From positions 336,975 through 400,974 of the forward strand of contig NZ_QCZF01000005.1 in assembly GCF_003075095.1 (NCBI RefSeq): a stretch of DNA of 64,000 bases. The letters are read 5' to 3'. The notes under the pieces are model-generated. The model had not been told where the DNA came from. It searched no databases and saw only the letters and a list, made by a program, of their open reading frames with translations. Positions 54,501 to 64,000 of the stretch are shown here, in pieces (within the stretch, counting starts at the first letter, position 1; the number at the start of each line of letters is the position of its first letter). This DNA comes from Blastococcus litoris (GTDB taxonomy: Bacteria; Actinomycetota; Actinomycetes; Mycobacteriales; Geodermatophilaceae). The translations under genes were made by a program, and so were the position numbers.

Positions 54501-55399
54501 AGCGACAGCACCTCCTTGGCGAGGTCGCGGTACGCCGAGGCGCCCGACGACGTGGGCGCCCACGTGGTGATCGGCTGGCCGGCGACGGTGGTCTCCGGGA
54601 ACCGCACGGTGCGCTGGATGACGGTCTGGAAGACCACGTCGTCGAACGCCTCGACGACGCGGCTGAAGACCTCGCGGCAGTGCACCGTCCGCGAGTCGTA
54701 CATCGTCGCGAGGATCCCGGAGATCTCCAGCGACGGGTTCAGCCGCTCCTTGACCTTGTCGATGGTGTCGACGAGGAGCGCCACACCGCGCAGCGAGAAG
54801 AACTCGCACTCCAGCGGGATGATCACGCCCTGCGCCGCGGTCAGCGCGTTGACCGTGAGCAGGCCCAGCGAGGGCTGGCAGTCGATCAGGATGTAGTCGT
54901 ACTCGTCGCGGACGTCGGCGAGGACGCGGAGCAGGGTCTGCTCCCGGGCGACCTCGCTCACCAGCTGCACCTCGGCCGCCGAGAGGTCGATGTTGCTCGG
55001 CACCAGGTCGAGCCCGGGGATGTCGGTCGGCACGCGGACGTCGGCCAGCGTGGTCTTCCGCTCCATGAGCGCGTTGTAGATCGTCCGGTCCATGTTCTGC
55101 GCCGGGACGCCCAGCCCGACCGACAGCGCGCCCTGCGGGTCCAGGTCGATGAGCAGGACCCGGCGGCCGTACTCGACCAGGGCGGCACCCAGGTTGATGG
55201 TCGACGTCGTCTTGCCGACGCCGCCCTTCTGGTTGCACATGGCGATGATGCGCGCGGGCCCGTGCTGGGTGAGGGGCTTGGGCTCGGGCAGGGGACGCTG
55301 CCGCGCCCGCGCCGGGTCCAGCCGCGACGTCGCGCCCATCTCTGCGTCGCTGTCGTGCGGGCGCGCGACGGCAGAGGCCGCGTCCGCTCGGGTAGCCAT
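54497..55399 (-). CDS. ParA/Soj family ATPase of the ScpAB operon
   Basis: This 300-residue ATPase has the deviant Walker A CNQKGGVGKTTS (Lys58 and Lys63), LLIDLDPQGALSVGLG and DYILIDCQPSLGLLTVNAL. It is the ParA-like protein found with scpA/scpB in actinobacteria (compare M. tuberculosis Rv1708), distinct from the oriC ParA that partners with ParB. ATG 55399 has GGAGG ten bases upstream. It heads the parA-RHH-scpA-scpB chain; the 212-bp upstream gap likely holds the promoter. Confidence 0.93.
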   Translation of the reverse strand: MATRADAASAVARPHDSDAEMGATSRLDPARARQRPLPEPKPLTQHGPARIIAMCNQKGGVGKTTSTINLGAALVEYGRRVLLIDLDPQGALSVGLGVPAQNMDRTIYNALMERKTTLADVRVPTDIPGLDLVPSNIDLSAAEVQLVSEVAREQTLLRVLADVRDEYDYILIDCQPSLGLLTVNALTAAQGVIIPLECEFFSLRGVALLVDTIDKVKERLNPSLEISGILATMYDSRTVHCREVFSRVVEAFDDVVFQTVIQRTVRFPETTVAGQPITTWAPTSSGASAYRDLAKEVLSL

Positions 55400-55611
55400 G
55401 GGTCTGTTGCCTCCACCTCGTGCCCGGTCCCGGTCGATCCGGGTGCGGTCAGCCGTCCTGCCCGCTCGGGTGATGAGGACGCTACGAAGGGTGGCGGAGC
55501 TTCCCAAGACGGCACGCCGACCACATGTCGACATGGCGCTAAATGACAACTGCTGTGACTGCTCAAGCCGAACCGGTGCCAGAACCTGCCAATACCCACC
55601 CCCGCCGGGTG

Positions 55612-56574
55612 TCAGGTGAGCGCCCTCGGGTGGCTCGTCGCGTAGACCTCGCGCAGGCGGTCGACGGTCACCAGCGTGTACACCTGCGTGGTGGTCACCG
55701 AGGCGTGGCCGAGCAGCTCCTGCACCACGCGGACGTCCGCTCCGCCGTCGAGCAGGTGGGTGGCGAACGAGTGCCGCAGGGTGTGCGGCGAGACGGTGGC
55801 CGGGTCCAGGCCCGCGCGCTCCGCCGCCGAGCGCAGGATCGTCCAGGCGCTCTGGCGCGACAACGCACCGCCGCGCGCGTTGAGGAAGAGGGCGCCGCCC
55901 CGGACCCCGCCGCGGCCGTTCGCCGCGAGGGCCGGCCGGGCGCGCACCACGTAGTCCTCGACGGCGCGCAGCGCGTAGCTGCCGACCGGGACCACGCGCT
56001 CCTTGCCGCCCTTGCCCGCGAGCCGGACGGCCGCCTGCCCACGGTCGAGGTCGTCGACGGCCAGGCCCACCGCCTCGGAGATCCGTGCCCCGGTGCCGTA
56101 GAGCAGCTCCAGCAGCGCCCGGTCCCGCAGCCCCCGGGGGCCCTCCACCGAACCGGCGGCCTCGATGAGGGCGACGACGGACTCGACCGGGATCGCCTTC
56201 GGCAGCCGCCGGGCCGGCGTCGGCGGACGCACCTCGTGGGCGACGTCGTCGGGGACGAGACCGTCGAGCAGCGCGAACCTGTGCAGCCCGCGGACGGCGA
56301 CCACCGCCCGCGCCGCGGACGTCGTCGACAGCGGCGGGTGGTCGTCGTCCCCCTCGCGCAGTGCGGAGAGGAAACCGGACACGTCCGACTCGGTGATCTC
56401 CCGCAGCCCGGTCACCCCGGCGGCGGCGAGGTACTCGGTGTAGCGCCGCAGGTCGCGCCGGTACGAGGCGATCGTGTTCGCGGCGAGGCCGCGCTCGACG
56501 GTGAGGTGGTCGAGGTACCCGGTGACGACCCGCTCGATCGCCCCGGTGGTGGAAGCGGTGGCCGTGGCGGTCAG
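55612..56574 (-). CDS. xerD: Tyrosine recombinase XerD
   Basis: This protein of about 320 residues has an N-terminal SAM-like core-binding domain ([19 protein letters not shown]) and a catalytic domain. The catalytic residues are all present: Arg in [10 protein letters not shown], Lys in [32 protein letters not shown] and the Tyr in TTQVYT. XerD with XerC resolves chromosome dimers at dif. The AGGAGG seven bases upstream best fits a CTG start at 56574 overlapping the ald stop; a GTG at 56592 is the usual-codon alternative. The 212-bp gap toward parA shows no gene. Confidence 0.92.
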   Translation of the reverse strand: MTATATASTTGAIERVVTGYLDHLTVERGLAANTIASYRRDLRRYTEYLAAAGVTGLREITESDVSGFLSALREGDDDHPPLSTTSAARAVVAVRGLHRFALLDGLVPDDVAHEVRPPTPARRLPKAIPVESVVALIEAAGSVEGPRGLRDRALLELLYGTGARISEAVGLAVDDLDRGQAAVRLAGKGGKERVVPVGSYALRAVEDYVVRARPALAANGRGGVRGGALFLNARGGALSRQSAWTILRSAAERAGLDPATVSPHTLRHSFATHLLDGGADVRVVQELLGHASVTTTQVYTLVTVDRLREVYATSHPRALT

Positions 56575-57686
56575 ACGAGCACCTCCTGCCACGGCACGGC
56601 GGCCATGCCGTGCGCTTCGGCCACCTCGGGCAGCACGACCTGACCGGCGACCACGTTGACCCCGTGGGCGAGCGCGGGGTGGCTGCGGACCGCCGCGGCG
56701 GTGCCCTCGGTGGCCAGCTCCATCACGTACGGCAGCGTCACGTTGGTGAGCGCGTGGGTGGAGGTGTTGGGCACGGCACCCGGCATGTTGGCCACGCAGT
56801 AGAAGACCGAGTCGTGCACCCGGAAGGTCGGGTCGTCGTGCGTGGTGGGCCGGGTGTCCTCGAAGCAGCCGCCCTGGTCGACGGCGATGTCCACCAGCAC
56901 CGATCCGGGCTTCATGCGCGACACGAGCTCGTTGCTCACGAGCACCGGGGCCTTCGCACCGGCCACCAGCACCGCGCCGATGACCAGGTCGGCGTCGAGC
57001 ACCGCCCGTTCCACCTCGTAGGCGTTGGAGGCCACCGTCTGCAGGTGGCCCTGGTAGATCCTGTCGGCGGCGCGCAGCTTGTCGATGTCGCGGTCGAGGA
57101 CGACGACCTCGGCCTGCATGCCCAGGGCGATGGCCGCGGCGTTCATGCCCGACACGCCGGCGCCGATGACGACGACCTTCGCCGCGTACACGCCCGACAC
57201 GCCGCCGAGCAGCACGCCGCGCCCGCCGTGGGCGCGCTCGAGGCTGTGCGCGCCCACCTGGGGCGCCATCCGGCCGGCGACCTCGGACATGGGTGCGAGC
57301 AGCGGCAGCGCGCCGTCGGCGGTCTGCACCGTCTCGTAGGCGATGGCGGTCGTGCCGGAGGTGACCAGCGCGTCGGTGCACTCCTTCGACGCGGCCAGAT
57401 GCAGGTACGTGAACAGGGTCTGGTCGGCGCGCAGCCGCCCGTACTCCTCGGCGATCGGCTCCTTGACCTTGAGCAGCAGGTCGGCGTCGGCCCAGACGTC
57501 GTCGGCCGCGGCGACGATGCGGGCGCCGGCGGCGACGTAGTCGTGGTCCGGGATGGAGGAGCCCTCCCCCGCGCCGCGCTCGACGAGCACCTCGTGCCTG
57601 GCACGCACCAGTTCCGTCACACCGGCCGGCGTCAGCGCCACCCGGTACTCACGGTTCTTGACCTCTCGGGGAACCCCGACCCGCAT
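56571..57686 (-). CDS. ald: Alanine dehydrogenase
   Basis: This 371-residue enzyme matches Ald in length and motifs: [30 protein letters not shown], the NAD-binding [19 protein letters not shown] and [13 protein letters not shown]. It converts L-alanine and NAD+ to pyruvate and ammonium. ATG 57686 has GGAG seven bases upstream. It is overlapped by the xerD start. A 178-bp gap separates it from a divergent gene. Confidence 0.96.
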   Translation of the reverse strand: MRVGVPREVKNREYRVALTPAGVTELVRARHEVLVERGAGEGSSIPDHDYVAAGARIVAAADDVWADADLLLKVKEPIAEEYGRLRADQTLFTYLHLAASKECTDALVTSGTTAIAYETVQTADGALPLLAPMSEVAGRMAPQVGAHSLERAHGGRGVLLGGVSGVYAAKVVVIGAGVSGMNAAAIALGMQAEVVVLDRDIDKLRAADRIYQGHLQTVASNAYEVERAVLDADLVIGAVLVAGAKAPVLVSNELVSRMKPGSVLVDIAVDQGGCFEDTRPTTHDDPTFRVHDSVFYCVANMPGAVPNTSTHALTNVTLPYVMELATEGTAAAVRSHPALAHGVNVVAGQVVLPEVAEAHGMAAVPWQEVLV

Positions 57687-57864
57687 GTGTCCACTCCCTG
57701 GTGTCGGCGGGCACTCCCCCGATGGTGACGGAGTCCGTTCCCGCGGTCGGGCCACCCGGTCGGGGTGCGCCTCGGGCGGAGTGTAGGCACGGAGGCGCCG
57801 CGCACCCGGATCCGTCGGCGATTCGCGGGCTGCGGTCCCGGCGTCCCGACCGCAGGATCGAGCG

Positions 57865-58500
57865 ATGCAGCTCTACGCCCAGCACCCGGTCCACCGCTCG
57901 CGCCAGGTCACCGCCGACCTCGGCGTGCTCGCCTGGTTCGTGCTCTGGGTCCTGGTCGCCCGCGTCGTCCACGGCGCGGTGCTCGTGCTGGCCGAGCCCG
58001 GCCAGGCGGTCGAGGACCTCGGCCGGTCGGTCGCCGGCACCATGGACTCGGCGGCCGGTGCCGCCGAGGACGTGCCCCTGGTGGGCGACGAGCTGTCGGC
58101 GCCCTTCGGCGCGCTGGCCGACGCCGGCGGCTCGGTCTCGGGGGCGGGGCAGTCGGCGCAGGACGCCGTGGGCACGCTGGCCGCGGTCCTGGCCGTCGTG
58201 CTCGTCGTCCTCCCGGTCGGCTGGCTGCTGCTGCGCTGGCTCCCCTGGCGGCTGCGCTGGGTCCGCGAGGCGGAGGCCGCCCGGACGCTGCTGCGCGGGA
58301 CCCCCGACCTGCACGTGCTCGCCGCGCGGGCGCTGGCGACCGCCCCGCTCCCCCAGCTGGCCACCCTGCCGCCCGGTACCGGTGCCGCCTGGCACGCCGG
58401 CGATCCGGGAGCCGTCCGTGCGCTCGCGGGGCTCGAGCTGCGCCGGCTGGGCCTGCGGCCCCCGGCCCCCGACGTCCTCGCGGGCGGCCCCGTCAGCTGA
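57865..58500 (+). CDS. Membrane protein with two helices, unknown function
   Basis: This 211-residue protein has a membrane helix at about 19-43, an extracytoplasmic helical loop rich in Gly, Ala and Ser, and a second helix at about 102-125. A basic cytoplasmic domain follows (RWLPWRLRWVREAEAARTLL). No family was recognised. Its stop overlaps the tail of the convergent MFS gene by 8 bp, and it is divergent from ald. Confidence 0.7.
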   Translation: MQLYAQHPVHRSRQVTADLGVLAWFVLWVLVARVVHGAVLVLAEPGQAVEDLGRSVAGTMDSAAGAAEDVPLVGDELSAPFGALADAGGSVSGAGQSAQDAVGTLAAVLAVVLVVLPVGWLLLRWLPWRLRWVREAEAARTLLRGTPDLHVLAARALATAPLPQLATLPPGTGAAWHAGDPGAVRALAGLELRRLGLRPPAPDVLAGGPVS

Positions 58501-59719
58501 GGCGGGCCGTCCCACGGGACAGCCGGGCCATGGCGACCGCCCCCAGGGCAGGTCCCACGGCGAGCACCAACGCCGCGCCGGGCCACCCGGCGAGGTCGAC
58601 GAGCACCGGGACCAGCTGGATGCTCACCACGGTGAGCGAGTAGCCGATCGCCGTCTGGATGGTGAGGGCGGTACCGACGTAGCGGGGATCGACGCTCTCG
58701 CTCAGGGCCGTCGAGAACATGGCCGAGTCCGCGATGACCGAGGCGCCCCAGACGAGGCAGACGAGGACGAGCAGGTGGGGGGACCGACCGAACACCGCCG
58801 CCGCCGCGACGCAGCTGGTGGCGCTGGCGACCAGGGCGACCAGGGCCGTGCGGGCGGGACCGTGACGAGCGCTGGCCCGCCCCGCCAGCAGGCAGCCGGC
58901 CAGGCCGGCGACACCGACCGCGAGGAACGCGAGGACCCCGGCCGACAGGGTGAACGGCAGGTCCTGCCCGCCGGCCGCCACGCTCGCGCTCACGAAGGCG
59001 GGCAGCCAGGCCCACACCGCGTAGAGCTCCCACATGTGGCCGAAGTAGCCGAGGTTGGCCATCCGCGAGGCCGGCTGCCGGAAGATCGTGAGCACGTAGC
59101 GCACGTCGAGGGGCGGCGCGAGGGCCGCCAGCGGCCCCGGACGGATGCCCACGAGCGCGAGGACGGCCGCCGCAGCGGCGGCCGCCGCCGCTGCGTGCAG
59201 CACCAGCTCCCACGGCAGCGCCAGCCCGCTGAGCAGCTGGGGCAACGAGCTGCCGAGGGTGAGCGCACCTACCATCACCGCCAGGGCGTGGCCGCGCCCC
59301 CGTCCGAACCAGGTGGCCACCAGCTTCATCCCGGGCGGGTAGACGCCGGCCAGGGCGACGCCGGTGAGGAACCGCAGCGGCACGGCCCAGGCGAGGCCGT
59401 CGGCGACGGCGGCGGTCAGCGCCGTCGTCCCCGCCGCCGCCAGGGAGGCGACCGCGACGAGCCGGTGCGCCGGCACGATGTCCGGCAGGTTCACCAGCGC
59501 GGAGCCCACGGCACCGACGACGAACCCGACCTGCACCGCGACCGTGAGCAGCCCGGCGCCGCCTCCCCCGAGCCCCCACTCCTCGCGCAACGACGGGACC
59601 ACGGCCGAGGCGGAGAACCAGGTGGCCATCGCGAGCACCTGGACCACCGCGATCAGCGCCAGCTGGCGCCCGGCCGTGATCCGGTCCCCCGCCGGCGCGA
59701 CGCCCCGCCCGGCTGCCAT
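58493..59719 (-). CDS. MFS transporter
   Basis: This 408-residue protein has 12 membrane helices in two halves. The loop after TM4 reads GVYPPGMKLVATWFGRGRG, as in MFS permeases of the nitrate or drug type. NLGYFGHMWELYAVWAWLP recalls CynX/YbfB-like MFS proteins. The substrate is unknown. It lies next to the NUDIX gene 26 bp upstream on the same strand and is likely a later addition to this block. Confidence 0.82.
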   Translation of the reverse strand: MAAGRGVAPAGDRITAGRQLALIAVVQVLAMATWFSASAVVPSLREEWGLGGGGAGLLTVAVQVGFVVGAVGSALVNLPDIVPAHRLVAVASLAAAGTTALTAAVADGLAWAVPLRFLTGVALAGVYPPGMKLVATWFGRGRGHALAVMVGALTLGSSLPQLLSGLALPWELVLHAAAAAAAAAAVLALVGIRPGPLAALAPPLDVRYVLTIFRQPASRMANLGYFGHMWELYAVWAWLPAFVSASVAAGGQDLPFTLSAGVLAFLAVGVAGLAGCLLAGRASARHGPARTALVALVASATSCVAAAAVFGRSPHLLVLVCLVWGASVIADSAMFSTALSESVDPRYVGTALTIQTAIGYSLTVVSIQLVPVLVDLAGWPGAALVLAVGPALGAVAMARLSRGTARLS

Positions 59720-59744
59720 CGGGTGCCGAGCCGACCGGGCCCGC

Positions 59745-60343
59745 TCAGCCCGCGTCGGCGGCGCGCAGCCGCGGCGCGGCGCTGCGGACCTGCGCCGCGG
59801 CGAGCAGCCCGACGACGGCCGACGCGTTGCGGATGTCCCCGTCGAACACCCGCTGGACGGCGTCGGCGAGCGGCACCCGCTCCACCGTCATGTCGGCCTC
59901 CTCGTGCTCGACGACGAAGCCGTCGGGCCGGGGGACGTCGGAGAGCTCCTCGGCGAGGTAGACCAGCACCTGCTCGTCGCAGAAGCCCGGGCTGCTGTAG
60001 GTGGTCGTCAGCAGCGACCACCGCCCGGCGGCGAGCTGGACCTCCTCGGCCAGCTCGCGCTTCGCCGTCTCGAGCGGCGGCTCCCCGTCCGCGTCCCGCA
60101 GGCCGGCGGGCAGCTCCCAGAGGTGGCGGCCGACCGGGTGCCGGAACTGGCGCACCAGCACCACCCCGTCACCGTCGTCGAGGGCCACGACGGCGACCGC
60201 GCCGGGGTGCGCCACCACCTCGCGCACGCTGTCCCCGCCGCCGGGCATCGCGACGGTGTCCAGGCGCAGCGAGAGGACCCGCCCGTCGTAGACCGTCTCG
60301 CTGGCCAGCAGCCGGAACTCGTGCGGAGCCGGCTCGCCCGCCA

Positions 60344-60344
<1 letters not shown>
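59745..60344 (-). CDS. NUDIX hydrolase (ADP-ribose pyrophosphatase-like)
   Basis: This 199-residue hydrolase has the Nudix box GLRDADGEPPLETAKRELAE followed by EVQL, with Gln in place of the usual Gly near the end. The ELPAGLRD context is typical of ADP-ribose pyrophosphatases such as M. tuberculosis Rv1700, which also follows pyrG. ATG 60344 overlaps the pyrG stop (ATGA), so the two are coupled. Confidence 0.92.

Positions 60345-64000
<3,656 letters not shown>

Overview
The window reads as a chromosomal segment of a very GC-rich actinomycete. Several conserved actinobacterial blocks are present: Sbp, DUF881 and PgsA; ParA, ScpA, ScpB and RluB; AroH, Cmk and Der; and PyrG, NUDIX, XerD and alanine dehydrogenase. 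The high GC, many GTG starts with GTGA/ATGA stop-start overlaps, and the mix of transporters and stress proteins suggest Geodermatophilaceae (Geodermatophilus, Blastococcus or Modestobacter). That placement is inference from gene order and protein style; no rRNA is present to confirm it. No phage, insertion sequence, CRISPR array or plasmid gene was seen.

Layout. 1-4153 (minus): membrane-lipid and division block (sbp, DUF881, pgsA), then EF-G2 and a DUF1918 protein. 4314-7090 (plus): a lipoprotein, small proteins and a CPA1 proton antiporter, ending at a hairpin facing an HtrA protease (7236-8384). 8791-13311 (plus): a PEP-synthase/rifampicin-phosphotransferase-like enzyme coupled to two membrane proteins, then a Tat-type phosphoesterase with a membrane partner. 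13407-21078 (minus): a frameshifted formate/nitrite transporter, a membrane-anchored sulfite-oxidase-like molybdoenzyme, the paired TIGR02587/TIGR02588 proteins, a phospholipase D-like enzyme, an NTF2-fold protein, a P19-like iron protein and a YihY/BrkB protein. 21479-28239 (plus): FUSC protein, fused double PAP2 phosphatase, two alpha/beta hydrolases, a phosphoesterase and an acidic lipoprotein. 28518-37705: LmeA-MMPL pair, small envelope proteins, AI-2E-family permease, tRNA-Pro and a second MMPL protein.

37718-62095 holds the core block on the minus strand: pyrG, NUDIX, xerD, ald, parA, a ribbon-helix-helix-like gene, scpA, scpB, rluB, aroH, cmk, der. Gene ends overlap by 4 bp in most of it. 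Between aroH and rluB lies a self-contained 10-kb xylan/xylo-oligosaccharide locus: MsiK-type ATPase, CE7 acetylxylan esterase (frameshifted), GH3, intracellular GH10, a sugar ABC importer and a LacI regulator. A 20-bp near-palindrome in the divergent GH10/importer promoter is its likely operator. The importer would bring in xylo-oligosaccharides for debranching and hydrolysis in the cytoplasm. An alpha/beta hydrolase sits antisense between rluB and scpB, and an MFS gene lies between the NUDIX gene and the ald side. The right edge cuts a large membrane protein with an alkaline-phosphatase-like ectodomain.

Three single-base losses break two genes (FNT twice, CE7 esterase once). They are either real decay or assembly errors and should be checked first. 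The most promising less-described units are the PEP-utilizing/membrane-protein operon, the signal-less P19-like protein, the acidic lipoproteins with a shared repeat, and the ParA-RHH-ScpAB chain.
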